Notes: generated by a model not told the origin, from the letters alone. 64,000 nt of DNA from Parapristionchus giblindavisi (GCA_943737045.1 CALSFV010000056.1:496001-560000); one strand, 5' to 3'. Shown: positions 35,395 to 48,600, counted from the stretch's first letter. Program-made: numbers and translations.

Positions 35395-38300
35395 ATGGTA
35401 GCACTCCTTCGGGCAGGATGCATCGTGAGAGAGGCTACACGACGATGTTCCGGTATCATCACACCCAATGTGAGACCCGTTGAGAGGATCAGAAACATCG
35501 GTGAGTTGTTCACCTCCGGTTGTGTATCTTAGTGAATCTGTATTGTCATCTTCCTTTATCTCTGTGATCTCTCTGGTGATATTCTTTTCGAAGACAAGCA
35601 GATGAGAAATCATTCCGAATGACAGAATTGCTTTTTTTTTGTTTCTGTTTGGTCTTTCTGTCATTCGAACTAGCCAATAGATTGTATTCACAATTGAATC
35701 GTGTGCGAGACGAGTTTGTAGCAAATGTTGGCTAATAAGTATTTTTAAATTTGAGAAATTAAGTTAATAATAATTCAAAAATGTGCAAAGATATGTTTTG
35801 CATGCACATTAATAGTAATCCTAGAAAATTGTAATATAATACTTAAATTCATAATGTGCTTCAATTAGAACATGTAAGACCTGCTATAGGAAAATTAATA
35901 ATACTGAAGAATTAATAACTATTCCCTTCTTCATTATTTGTTCCCTTTCAATCATTGTTCATCTACAGGTATCTCTGCCCACATCGACTCTGGCAAGACG
36001 ACAGTCACGGAGCGAATCCTCTTCTACGCAGGCAGAATCAATTCCATGCACGAGGTTCGTAAAACGTTTCCACTCTCGGTAAAGTTGTGTCGAAGCAATT
36101 AACTGAACGATAATATAGATAAACCTAGCCTGCTGAGACTAATACGTGCTGATGATAAAATTGTTGTTAATAAAACTGTTAATGGAAGTGAACAATTATC
36201 ACAAATATCAGTATTTGCGAAGCTATAGCAATAATGTGAAACATGAAATCGCTGGGTGCTCCGAAATAAAGATGTATCTTGTATCTCACTATCTTTGCTA
36301 TTCAGGTGCGCGGCAAAGACGATGTCGGAGCCACTATGGACTTTATGGAGCTAGAGAGGCAAAGGTGCGATAATTAGTTAATCAATTAATTAATTATTTA
36401 AATAAATTGGACGTTTTAACTGTCTCAATATAAATCGATCGATCTGTCCTTCAGAGGTATCACAATCCAATCGGCTGCCACATACGTTGACTGGCACGGC
36501 ACCAACATCAACATTATCGATACGCCTGGTATGTGGAGGAGTTGAGATTGATTATTGATTATCGATTATTGATTGATTTGTATAATACAAATGGGTTGAG
36601 GACGCATTACTGCATGATGGTATTTCCAACCTTTTCCCGTTTTCTTCATAGTGAATGAAACATGTTTCTGTATGGATTTATTTACTCTAGAAATGTTGAG
36701 AAGATGAAATATATTACGTAAAAACGACAAATAAAAGAACGAGTTTCAATAAAGTATTGAGAGTGGTTGAGTGAGAGAGTAAGGAGAATAGCTACTAGTG
36801 ACTAGTTTCTGAATATTCGTTCATGATTGTTTCTCCGCAGGTCACGTAGACTTCACAGTTGAAGTGGAACGTGCCCTTCGTGTACTCGATGGAGCCGTCC
36901 TCGTTCTGTGTGCAGTCGGAGGTGTCCAGTCGCAGACGTTCACTGTCAATCGACAATTGGCTAGGTATAATTATATTTTTTTGCCATCACCATATTTTAT
37001 GAGTGTATAGACAAGGAATAGATGGTTAGATGATATAATTATAATTATTATTATCGTTATCGTTATCGTGCGGTTCGTTAATGCTTTTCATCATTGTATT
37101 GATCCTTTATTGAGCCTTTACCTCATAATATCCGAATTGAGGCCAGAAATCGTCAAGACTGAACTTCGCTGAAAGAATTTACATTTTTTCCCAATATTAT
37201 TTTTCATTAGCCTGTAATAAAGGACTAATGTGTGCTAGAGTCAGCAGTTATTACTAGATTACCCAATATATCCATCCACAATGCGCAATCAGTTGAATTA
37301 GTGTTTCTGATTGCAGTTATGGGATGAAACTTAAATGATTTAGTGATTCGAAGTTTATTTTGTTGATTCCCTAACAATCTTGCAGATATAATGTTCCCTT
37401 CCTCACATTCATCAACAAGATGGACCGCACGGGTGCGACGCCAAGCCGAGCTGTTGAAGGCCTCAGACATAAGCTCAATCACAACGCTGCGCTGATTCAC
37501 CTGCCAATCGGAAAGGTATACCGTAGTCAAATATCGATTGATTGACCGATTACGGTATTCGTTGCAGGACTCGGCCTTCAAGGGTATCGTTGACCTGGTA
37601 GAGGAGCAGGCAATTTACTACGAGGGAGAGGATGTGAGTGATTATAAAATCGATATGAGTACCGTAATCCTGCCACCATTCAGGGTCTGATCGTTCGTCG
37701 TGACGAGATCCCGAAGGAGCTTCGAGCGGAGGCTCACGACTACAAGCAGGAGATGATTGGTATCTAATTATTGATTTTTTAATTCAATGTGCACTGTTAT
37801 TGAAGAATACCGTAGACCTTTGATATACAATTAAAAATGCAAGAATTTATGTCTTAAAGGCACAACCCGAGTTAATTTGACACTCTCCGCTCTGGCAATG
37901 CTCTCTCTTAGAGAAAGAAAGCGAGAGAGCGTTGCCAGAGCGGATAGTAAAATTAGCACTAGGTGTGGCTTTAATAAGCTATTTACTTATTTCATTAGTC
38001 ACTCATTATATAACAATAACGCACACAGCCAAAATTTAAATTTTGCAAGCTGATTTATGAGAACTAAAATTAAATAACTTAAAAAACATTTGTAGAGCAC
38101 ATCGCGAACGGAGATGAGGCCATCGGAGAGCAGTTCATCAACGATATCAATCCAAGCACGACCGAGCTCCATGATGCTATCAGAAGGAGTGTTATCAAGA
38201 GGTAGGTGTTATTTTATAATGATGATGAAACACGAATGTGCCGGGAAGAAGTAGTGCATGTCACGGCATTCATAAATTCTCAGTGTAATTATGCGATGAT

Positions 38301-41300
38301 GAAAAAAACATAAATGTTACGTGGGACCTTATGCTAAAGTGTTTGCGGCACCGCCATTTTCTTAGAGGCCAACGGTTTTATTATTTTAATACTTACTCTT
38401 GTTTTTCAGGGTAATATTACAGTAAGTAGCGCACGAAAAGTAACTTACTCTTTACTTACTTTTTCGCTATATAGTCATGAAATAGCAAAACAGTAACAAA
38501 AAAGTAAGTATAAAGTTAGTTACTTTTTGCTCGCTACTTACTATAATCTTGTCCTGCAAAACCGAAAAATAGTTTTCTTTGTAATTATATGATGACGAAA
38601 CATGAATATAACGGGAGTAACCATGAAGATCTATTGTGTTTGGGGCAATCTGGAAATGTGATGGTATGAGATTGAAGTGGTTGAAGACCATAACAGATCA
38701 GGGGGTATTGTATTAAATGTTTGAGCTACGGCCATTTCCTTCGAATTCAACCTTATCACAATTTCTTTCGAATTGGTCTCTTTGATATGCGAATCAATAA
38801 ATCGGAGATCGCTACTCCGCCTCCCCCCCCCCCCCCCCACCTCCCCCTGTTCGAATACGTGTAGCATGTCCCATCCGATGGCCCAGATCTGGGATAGTGT
38901 CGTGGAATACAATTATTGTAGAAATACCGCGCGCGCTCAGTTATGGAGTTCTTTATGACGATGACTTTCTTGGACTCATTTCGTCAGCATTATTGTGTTC
39001 ATAAATTTGATTGTATTTGTATGGCGGTGAAACATGGATACGACGGGAAATAGCAGTGAAGAGTTGCTTTTCGACCTATGAGTGTGATGATATTAAATCA
39101 GAGTGCTTTGGGAAAAGGTACTGTTGATCTCTTGTTTCATGATCTTGATTAGGTGGATATTATAAGCCATGTCTCGTTGTAATCTTCTTTCGAAATATAT
39201 CACCGCTCACCAAGAACTTTATGTGGAGTACTCATGATTCCAAATCCGGATCTGATTGGTCAATCGAATCCAAGCTGATCTTATTTTCAGTTTAATATTG
39301 GCGCAACAAGTGATTTGGTTGAGTAAAATTGTTTGTATGTTTTATGTTTTATTAATTATAAAAAAATTTAGGTCATTCGTACCGGTGCTGTGCGGTACCG
39401 CGCTGAAGAACAAGGGCGTGCAGACGATGATTGATGCCGTGGTACGATATCTGCCCAATCCATCGGAGGTCGTCAATCGGGCCAATATCAAGACTGATAA
39501 GTGAGTTTGACTGTCTGTATGTTTGTCTGTGTGTCTGCCTGTATATATCTAAATGTACAAGTCTGTGTGTCTGTTAGGATGTGTCCGGAGATGGGTGTTT
39601 GAGGGCTTTGGGAAGCCCAATCTATGCATATCATCTGTATGTTTCTCTGGGTTTAACGATGAATTGCTTTTGATGTTGGTGAAGTGTTTGGGGAATCCTA
39701 ATAATGCCTACTGATCGATTAGTGGGTACGAGTAGAAATGATCAATCAATAATGTTGATGTGTTGTTATAGGGGCATGGAGGAGACGATCATCCTCCATC
39801 CTGCTCGCGACAATGCCAAACCCTTCGTCGGACTCGCATTCAAGCTGGAGGTGTGCATTTAAAAACATTAAATTAATAAAAAAATTACATTTGTATTTTA
39901 TTCGTTTGCAGTAAAATGGTAAACTTTCATGTAAATATGATCATGACACACCATAATGTTTTCCATGGTTAATTTCAGGCTGGAAAGTACGGTCAGCTGA
40001 CGTACTTCAGAGTGTACCAGGGAACTTTGAGCAAGGTTATAATGATTCGTTTATTGATTGATTTTATTGATTGATTGATTGGTTGATTGATTGATTCTTC
40101 AGGGTGATACGATCTTCGCGTCTCGTGATGGTCGCAAGGTGCGCGTGCAACGACTCGTCCGCATGCATGCAAATGAGATGGAGGACATTGACAAGGCGTA
40201 CGCAGGTACGGTAGGCACACGAGGGTCGGTGATTGACAAGTGATTTTATTTTCCGGTTTTTATCTTGAACTATTTGTTTAGGTGATATTTGCGCGACGTT
40301 CGGTCTGGATTGCCACTCCGGAGAGACGTTCTCGAGCGATGTCGCCCTCTCGCCTCATTGTGTAAGCATGCTGATCTTTGATCTTTGACTGTTGATAAGA
40401 ATAGTTAATGGGTGGTTTCGGTAAAGCGTAGAAAGATTTCGTAAGTAAACTGCATACTGTGATCGTTAGGTCGAAAATTAGGTTACAAACCACGAAGCTT
40501 GACCGCATTTTGAGCGAAAAATTCCCAAAAATCTGACCGCAGTTTTAAAATGTGTAACGTTGCTATTCAAGCTGCTGCGATCGTGCGTATCCAACTTATT
40601 ATGTGCATGTTTTAAGGTAATTAAATAAAAAGCCTTAATCACTGTAATATCGCTTTATTATCGTTGTCGCTGCAGGAGCATAGGTCGAATAGCTAGGTTA
40701 TCGGTTTTCAAAATGCGGTCAGGTTTTTCGATTTTTGGCAAATTTGGCTCAAAATGCGGTCAGGTTTAACGATTTTTGTGAAATTTTGGCTCAAAATGCG
40801 GTCAGGCTTGCTACTTTGTAACATACTTTTCGACCTATGTGCAGGAGTCGATGCACATTCCCGAGCCGGTCATCTCGATGTCGATCAAGCCGGTGAACAA
40901 GAAGGACGGTGACAACTTCATCAAGGCGCTCACTCGATTCACCAAAGAAGATCCCACCTTCAGGTTGATGAGTTATTGATTGGTTAATGCGGGAGCGTAA
41001 AAAAACTGTTTCGCTGTTGTATACGAAATTTCCGTGCATTTTACGAATTGCCCTGGTGCGAATTCATTTTAAATGAAAAATGACTCTCATTTATCACTTA
41101 GAATTTGGGTGGATTAAGGGAAAAAATTTGGGTGGAAAAAGGAAATGGATAGGGTAAAGTACGCGTATAAGACAATCTATGATCTATAATAAGACTGATC
41201 GTGCTATTGGCATGAAACAAGTGTGTTGGTCTGTTGAGATAATGCTGAAACGTAAAAGTTGCAGGCGCGAGTACAACAACGAGGCGAAAGAGACGATCGT

Positions 41301-43870
41301 CAGGGGCATGGGTGAACTGCATTTGGTAAGTGGGATTATTGATTTGTCAACCATGATATTGATTTTACTGCTGTTGAATTATTGATCGGGTTTATCCTCA
41401 GCGTGCTGTAGTATCGATTTCTTTATTGATTGATTCTCCTTGCAGGAGATCTACGCGCAGCGCATGAAGAACGAGTTCAACTGTCCCGTGGAGATGGGCA
41501 AGCCTACGGTAGCGTACAGGGAGTGCGTCGCGGGACCATACAAGTGAGTATTGATTGATTTTGGGAATATTTATTGATTTTTTTCTTTTTTTATTTATTT
41601 TTTTATTTTCTTAAGCACTCTATGATGCTGCACTTTCGAGAATCTATCCGCATTAGCCATCTGGCAGCTCGAAACATATTGATTGTTTGGGAAATCAATA
41701 TATTGTATTCAGAAAATCAATAAATCGATTTTTTCTTCAGATTCCATTTCCGTCACAAGAAGCAGACTGGTGGACAGGGACAGTTTGGAGAGATTGAGGG
41801 AGTTATCGATCCATTGCCCGCTGATAAGAATACCCAGGTAGAGTGTGCATGGAGGGTTGATAAGGTGAACCAAATAATATGTTTGCCCCGATTGAACTGT
41901 TGGGGGTTACTGTAGAATACTGTGAATTAAAGTTGGAAAAATATATATATTTTGAATTGACGATTGTTCAGGTCGATTTCACCGATGAGACGTTCGGTAA
42001 CAATATCCCGAAGAATCTGTTCCCTGCTCTCAAGAAGGTACTGTACCTTTCATTGATTATCGATTGATTTCGGTTACCGTAATCTCATTCGATTCGTGTT
42101 CAGGGTCTTGACGCGATCGTAGCTGAAGGTCCTCTGATGAAGTCGCGCATCGCCGGTATCAATGTCCGCATCCAGGTAAGGAGCGTGAACTCGTCGTATA
42201 GGTCGAAAAGTAAACTACGAAGCCTGTTCGCATTTTGGATTTATTTTTGTAATTTTGTGATTTTTTTGTGAAAACTAGTGCCAATTTTGCAAATCTGTAA
42301 CGTAGCTGTTCGACCTGTGACTGATTGTTAGGGGCAAGATCTTTCAGTAATCATCACGATTCATGAAAGTACTGTCGGCGTGGCGTATTCTTTAAAGATA
42401 ATATATTTATTTTATCCTATTTATTTATTATTTTAAAGGACGGCGCCACGCATGCTGTCGACTCTACCGAGATTGCCATGATCAACACGATGATGAACAT
42501 GATGAGAGAAGGTTTGATCTTTGATCTTTGATCTTTGACCCTCGTGCACACGGTTTTCGCGTCACTCTCTAACTGATTATGAGAGTTAACTATGATCAAT
42601 CGAAAGATTTCGATCAGCCAATGACGTCCAGAAGTTGTGCTAAAGTATATGAAAATCATTAGAATATGGGCCGTGCCGTCCTAGAGGATCGACGATATAC
42701 GGTAGTTTCTAATGATACAGTATCCCCTAGATACGGTATGATCGATCGAATGGGATGATTGTGAATATTAATTAATATTTAAACTTTGATCTTTGATCTC
42801 TCGCTTTGCAGCATTTGAGAAAACGCAGTGGATGTTGCTCGAACCGATCATGAAGGTCGACGTGACGACGCCCTCTGAATTCCAGGTGATTATTGAAGCT
42901 ATTATTGATTTTTGTTACCTGATAGAACAGTTCAATGAATGGCCTGATATAATAATTCTAATATAATTTTATTATAATAATATTTATGCGTTTTACAAGA
43001 AAACACGGTACAGAAGAGATAAATAAATAAAATTATATATAATGATTGATGATGGACATATGGCAAAAAAGTTATATATGTTATAATATATGTCTGATAT
43101 AATAGTTCAATGAATCGCGTTCATGGTCTTTTCGTATTTTCTTTTCATCTTGTAGTTGTCTGTACAGTAACTATGCTTATTGTAGGGCAACGTGGTTACA
43201 TCGCTCACCCAACGCAATGCCATGATCACCTCCACTGATTCTACCGACGGATACACTACCATTCTCTGCGAGGTACGGGTTACTGTAGTTATCGAATATT
43301 GATTATTGATCAACGAATCGATACAGTTACTGTACTGTAATTACTGTAATTGATTCAATTATCATTTTTCAGTGTCCCCTGAGTGACATGTTCGGCTACA
43401 CGTCGATACTGCGATCGCTGACCGAAGGCAAGGCCGAGTTCTCAATGGAATACTCGAGGTACGGTAGTTGGTTATTTATTGATTAGATATTTATTGATTA
43501 CCGCTTCCTATACTCCAATCTCCTGAAGCCAGGATACGGTAATACAGTGGGGAGACCCTTGCCGAAATCTCACCATGTTGTGCTCTGTTTTCCTGATCTA
43601 TTTTCTAGTTCCCCAATTCCTACCACCCACCCACTTATTTATTCAATCATCTTTTCAAATGTTGTCACATCTTCGAATTTATGGTAAATAAATAAAAATA
43701 AATATTTCTTCTAATAACCTGACGAGACAGATATTTTAAATTAAATCCCTTTCCTCAGATACGCACCATGCTCAAAGGACGCCCAGGACGCAGCGGTTCG
43801 TGAGTGGCAAATCGCCAATGGTCTCATCGATCCCAATGAGAAGGCCAAGAAGAAGGGTGGCAAACGATGA
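35395..43870 (+). CDS. gfm-1: Mitochondrial elongation factor G1 (translation translocase)
   Basis: Twenty-five in-phase exons, 739 aa (animal GFM1 is about 750): 35395-35500, 35969-36054, 36306-36364, 36455-36528, 36841-36964, 37386-37515, 37568-37633, 37684-37759, 38096-38201, 39372-39500, 39772-39850, 39979-40035, 40103-40205, 40282-40361, 40845-40963, 41265-41325, 41446-41543, 41741-41837, 41972-42037, 42104-42175, 42439-42511, 42812-42885, 43186-43272, 43373-43458, 43759-43870. It catalyses GTP-dependent ribosome translocation in the mitochondrial matrix. The N-terminus is Arg-rich without early acidic residues, as in a transit peptide. GTPase motifs: AHIDSGKT (39-46), RGITI (84-88), DTPGH (106-110), NKMD (160-163), GTALKNKG (284-291). 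Later EF-G landmarks include GMGELHLEIYAQRM and the C-terminal [16 protein letters not shown] region. No frame problem was found. Confidence 0.96.
37856..37978. mobile_element. 120-bp fold-back MITE (GFM1 intron 8)
   Basis: Best-preserved member: AAAGGCACAACCCGAG at the left, CTCTCTCTTAGAGAAAGAAAGCGAGAGAG at the hairpin tip written in two halves (CTCTCTC / GAGAGAG), and TAGGTGTGGCTTTAA at the right; TTAA is the likely target site. Nearly the whole element can fold into one hairpin. Confidence 0.85.
38390..38570. repeat. Inverted repeat in GFM1 intron 9
   Basis: GCGCACGAAAAGTAACTTAC at the left and its imperfect complement (GTTACTTTTTGCTCGC) at the right, with a GTAAGTA/TACTTAC-rich centre. 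The same 1.17-kb intron repeats a GAAACA(C/T)GAAT..(A/C)CGGGA word at about 38226, 38597 and 39028, and has a C14 run at 38825-38838. Confidence 0.55.
40467..40580. mobile_element. TAGGTCGAA-family MITE, first copy in GFM1 intron 14
   Basis: Starts TTAGGTCGAAAATTAGG, contains CTTGACCGCATTTTGAGC; the right end is eroded (GTAACGTTGCTATTCAA). Confidence 0.6.
40680..40840. mobile_element. TAGGTCGAA-family MITE abutting a 3' splice site
   Basis: CATAGGTCGAATAGCTAGG to ACTTTTCGACCTATG. Its right end lies only four bases before the acceptor AG of GFM1 exon 15 (40843-40844), so the element supplies the polypyrimidine stretch upstream of that splice site. Confidence 0.8.
42197..42323. mobile_element. 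TAGGTCGAA-family MITE in GFM1 intron 20
   Basis: TATAGGTCGAAAAGTAAAC to TAGCTGTTCGACCTGTG; it begins about 20 bp after the exon 20 donor. Confidence 0.7.
42511..42727 (+). repeat. ~210-bp interspersed intron repeat (copy 3)
   Basis: In GFM1 intron 21, beginning within a few bases of the donor with GATCTTT units and matching E2F intron 6 nearly base for base. Confidence 0.8.
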
Positions 43871-45324
43871 GTGGCTACCGTACCCTCTCACTTTTAATGT
43901 ATATCGATCGATCTCGTGCCTGTGTTCCCTCTCTGTGGTTACTGTAGCTCTTATCTTTCCGTGTGAGACCATCAATCAATAGTTTTCCCTGATCTGATGA
44001 GAATTTTGAATTGCTTTCATAGGAATGTTCCGTTTGTTGTTTTCACTTGTTTACAAATCAATAGAAAAAAATTTTGTTATAGGTCATAGATCAAAGATTA
44101 TTATGTAGTAGATGTAGCTGTTTTGTTGTTTGTTTATGTCTCACACTTCCATTGAATACTCTTTCCGTGGAAATGAATGCTCATTAAGTTATTCTCAATT
44201 TACATATTCAAGAACGTCTTTAACTGCGCGGGCTTGGACACCAGTCGAAAATCTACGCAAAGATAACTTAAAAAGGAAGAATGCCACGAGGTAGAATCCT
44301 ACATAGGCCGAACTTGCAAGAGTAAACTTTCACGTGACGTTGAAATGTTTATGCCGTCCTAATCTATGCTCTTTCAAACGGATGAAAGGAGCAAGAGAAA
44401 AATTGAAAACTCTTCCCCATTTATTGGCACGATGCTAAGAATATTCTTGCTGTCTGAATCTCTCGTTTCTCATTCTGTCTCACCTTTTGCATCTTTATCT
44501 AACTTGATCGTTCTCTTTTGCTATTGGGTGGTCTCTTTATGTCTTGAGGTATCCAATCAGAAAACTTGTATGATGAATCGGAAAAGTATTTGTTCGAATT
44601 GATCTGAAATATAATAGTATGACTTTTGGAACAACGGTTTCTACGTTTCTGATTAAAAAAGTAACGAAATTATTTAATTGTGTGGAGAGATTTTGTAAAT
44701 CGAGGAGAGTTGTCTGCGTTTCTTATATTTTCGTGACTTTTGAATACATAAATTTCCAGATATCACACAATATGTCGTATTCTATTCGTCAACCATCAAC
44801 GCCACGTTGGATATGGTGAAGCATCTCGAGTCCTCATGGCTCATTTCCCATTGTTGTATATGTTCTCCTCTCCCTCTCCTTATTTCCCTCCCTCTCCTTA
44901 TTTTCCTCCCTCTCCTTATTTCTCTCCCTCTCCCTTTCTTGTCTATCTGTCACTCATCTTCAGTCTTCTCTCATTCATTGTTTAGTTGTCGTACACCAAA
45001 TGGAGACTATCCTCTCATATTTTGGGTTTGTTCTCTGATGTCTTGATTTATTCAATGGAATCCTGTTCAGAAATTGTGAAAAGAAATGAAAAGCAGGGAA
45101 AACTCATTATTTGTTCCTCAGCGAATGAACAATTTTCATTATCATGAGTTTCTGAGATCGAAAATGTTCTCTGAATTAAAAAAAAATCAACGGAAATCGT
45201 GCACAAAGTTATGTTCGCTCCTCCGTTGAATTAGTACTCAATATTTTCGGACCAGTGTGATTTGCCTTTTTATTGTTTTTTCTGATTAATAAAATTTTGC
45301 TTAATTTTCTTTAGTCATTAAAAG
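43871..45324. other. GFM1 downstream region, no gene recognised
   Basis: The 3' UTR of GFM1 should occupy the first few hundred bases; AATAGAAAAAA near 44060 is a possible variant poly(A) region, followed by GATCAAAGATTA. Open stretches at 44366-44602 and 44807-45046 have no recognisable content; the latter includes a CTCCTTATTTCCCTCC tandem tract (about 44868-44938). Confidence 0.5.
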
Positions 45325-46850
45325 GGGGGGTGACATTTCGGCAACCGTCATTTCGGCAACCGACATTTCGGCAACGGGGCATAACTCGGTTCGTAGGGGT
45401 CATAGAAACTTGGGATGGGTATCATTGTGATCAGCATCAGTAACACTACCGTAATCTACCGTAACCCAGTTCGGTGGGTCAAATCAAGTTCGGTGGGTCA
45501 GATCGGGGATAACTCGGTTCGTAGGGGTCATAGAAACACGAGATGGGTATCAATGAGATCATCATCAGCAACACTACCGTAATCTACCGTAATCCAGTTC
45601 GGTGGGTCAGATTAAGTTCGGTGGGTCAGATTTCACTAAAAATTGTCGGAACAGCCACTACTTGTGCGAAATCATTATCAGCTATTGTAAACTACAGTAA
45701 TCTACCGTAACCCGGTTCGGGTCAGATCAAGTTCGGTGGGTCAGATTTAACCAAAAATTGTCGGAATGGCCACTACGTGTACGTTATCATTATGAGCTAT
45801 TGCAAACTACCGTAATCTACCGTAACCCGGTTCGGTGGGTCAGATCAAGTTCGGTGGGTCAGATTTCACTAAAAATTGTCGGAATGGTCACTACGTGTGC
45901 GATATCATTATGAGCTGTTGCAAACTACCGTAACCAGGTTCGGTGGGTCAGATCAAGTGCGATGGGTCAGATTTCACTAAAAATTGTCCAAATGATTACT
46001 ATGCGCGTGGTATGATTATGAGTTATTGTAAACTACCATTTGGACACTTTTTAGTGAAATATGACACATCGCACTTGATCTGACGCACCGAACCGGATTA
46101 CGGTGGATTACGGTAGTTTACAATAACTCATAATCATACCCCGCACATACTGACCATTTGGACAATTTATACTGAGATCTGACCCACCGCACTTGATCTG
46201 ACCCACCGAACCTGATTACGGTAGTTTGCAACAGCTCATAATGATATCGCACACGTAGTGACCATTCCGACAGTTTGTAGTGAAATCTGACCCACCGAAC
46301 TTGATCTGACCCACCGAACCGGGGTACGGTAGATTACGGTAGTTTGCAATAGCTCATAATGATAAAGCACACGTAGTGGCCATTCCGACAATTTTTGGTT
46401 AAATCTGACCCACCGAACTTGATCTGACCCACCGAACCGGGTTACGGTAGGTTACTGTAGTTTACAATAGCTGATAATGATTTCGCACAAGTAGTGGCTG
46501 TTCCGACAATTTTTAGTGAAATCTGACCCACCGAACTTAATCTGACCCACCGAACTGGATTACGGTAGATTACGGTAGTGTTGCTGGTGATGATCACATT
46601 GATACCCATCTCGTGTTTCTATGACCCCTACGAACCGAGTTATCCCCGATCTGACCCACCGAACTTGATTTGACCCACCGAACTGGGTTACGGTAGATTA
46701 CGGTAGTGTTACTGATGCTGATCACAATGATACCCATCCCAAGTTTCTATGACCCCTACGAACCGAGTTATGCCCCGTTGCCGAAATGTCGGTTGCCGAA
46801 ATGACGGTTGCCGAAATGTCGGTTGCCGAAATGTCACCCCCCCATTAAAA
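45325..46850. mobile_element. 1.5-kb fold-back element FB-C with TTTCGGCAACCG terminal iterons
   Basis: The element is palindromic throughout, centred near 46030-46090. Left end: TTAAAAGGGGGGGTGACA, then three direct TTTCGGCAACCG-type iterons. Right end: four GTTGCCGAAATG iterons, then TGTCACCCCCCCATTAAAAG. Each arm is built from repeats of CGGTGGGTCAGAT, ACTACCGTAATCTACCGTAA and AAAAATTGTCGGAA at roughly 110-120 bp spacing. No protein is encoded. Confidence 0.88.
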
Positions 46851-47164
46851 GAACTTTTTTATCACGGAAACTTCTAATTGATACTTTGAGAATCAAAAAT
46901 ATTCTTACTCCGCTGAAATAAATCATATGTCCTACAAAACTCGACTGAGCTGTACGGTAGTTGAAGTGCTGGGGATCAGACAGAAAGATCAAAGTGTCTC
47001 AGAAGAATCAGACTAGAAGTAGATTCCCGTCCGAAATTACCTCATTTTATAGACTGGCTCTCCCTCTCCCATTCCTCTAACCTTTGCACTTGGACTCTTA
47101 CACAAATGCTCTCGTTTTGCATAGAATTGCATCGCTATTCCACTATTATTATTGTTACAATATC

Positions 47165-47322
47165 TTTCTCTCTTCATCTACGTCTCTATCTCTCTCTCAT
47201 CTTTCTCCCCCCCCCCTCCTCTCTCTCTCTCTCTCTCCCTCTCCTCTATCTATCTCTCCTTCTTCCTCCCTCTCCCTCCTTTCTCTCATCTCCCTCTCCC
47301 TCTTCTCCCCTTCTCTCTCATA
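47165..47322. repeat. CT-rich polypyrimidine tract
   Basis: CTCT/CTCC repeats with a C9 run; apparent proteins rich in Ser/Leu/Pro in this and the following tracts are artefacts. Confidence 0.95.
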
Positions 47323-47456
47323 TCCGATCACTATCACTAATCATAGTGATAGATGTAAGGACATTCTGACTCTCAATGGATATACATTTATTTGTGGATT
47401 CGACTCTTTTCCAGTGAAACAAGAACTTGAATGGGAGTAATAGTACTTTAATTTAA

Positions 47457-47547
47457 CGGTCAGGCAACGCCTTCTCGTAGACGAAAAGCGAGAGAATGTG
47501 GCCAGAGCGAAGAGTTTCAAATTAGATCGGGGTGTCGCTTTATCTTA
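47457..47547. mobile_element. 120-bp-family MITE, left end lost
   Basis: CTTCTCGTAGACGAAAAGCG hairpin centre and the right end AGATCGGGGTGTCGCTTT. Confidence 0.7.
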
Positions 47548-48424
47548 TGAAACCAGACAAGCGAGTTAGCATCCATTTTGAGAGAGTATCTATACTGACA
47601 ATGAGCGATCATTCTGGCTTTCACAATCAAGACACAGACCATGATTTCTTTTTAAAAATTTTTTTGATTTCTACAAAAATACAGATTTTTAAAAAATTTT
47701 TTTTGATTTCTACAAAAAAAATCATATAAAAATACAGTTCACATCTTACAATCCGTGCAGCTACTTGTGGCTATCAGTAATGAAAGGTCGTTTTCGCCGA
47801 TCAAGGAGTATTCATTCTGTGGACCAATCACTCCAAAACTAAAAAGTGGTCTGACACTGCAGTAACTGATTCTCTGTGTTGCACTCAAAAACATACATCA
47901 GATAATGTATCAAGTTGCCCTTTCGTCTCGATTTCATCTCTCCGTCTCTCGTTCGCATCCTCCTCTCTCTCTGTTTCTCTCCCTCTCTCTCTGTTTCTCT
48001 CTCTCTCAACTCCGTGTTCATCTTTTCCTCTTATCCTCTCCTTCTTCTCAATGTGATCTGGAATGATTAGAGGACGTAGCGGCCGTAACACCATGAAGCA
48101 CATTATTACTTTAATAGCTTTATTGTTACAATTATTTTAAATACGTGCATGCATATCACTTCTGTACATCGATTTACTTATTAAATCAATTATTTGAACA
48201 AATGACCCAAGTCTCTTCAAGCGATCAAAACGAAGAGACATAATGAGTATATACATATAAATATACTCGCATCTCTTAAATATTTGGATGAGATTTGTAG
48301 GGCTTGCGCCAAAATACTTGTGTACGAGTATATGTATTTATGAGAACATAAATGTAAAGGAAAGAAGTTGATTGAATGCATAAGTAGTCCTGCGGGAGAT
48401 CACCGCTAGGTCAGTGATAATCAC

Positions 48425-48600
48425 ACATGGGCGCAAACATGGGGGTGACCCCCTGTAAAATAAGGGTTTTTCTAAAATTTGTTTAATGCCCCCTGTAAAA
48501 AATAACGAATACGTGAAATTTTTGAAAAAAAAGTGAAGGCCTTCTGTAAAATTAACCTTTTTTTCTCTCGTTCGGATGCCCCCTGTAGAATCGAACTCCC
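48425..48600. repeat. Short CCCCCTGTAAAAT repeats
   Basis: Four spaced occurrences (GACCCCCTGTAAAAT, TGCCCCCTGTAAAAA, GGCCTTCTGTAAAAT, TGCCCCCTGTAGAAT) within 180 bp. The segment just before (CCTGCGGGAGATCAC, 48389) recurs reversed at about 55652, so this belongs to a dispersed element. Confidence 0.5.

Noticed and set aside
45340..45372. Possible CRISPR-like array in the iterons of FB-C
   Set aside because: The repeats are about 18 bp apart with no spacers, lie at transposon ends and are in nematode DNA.
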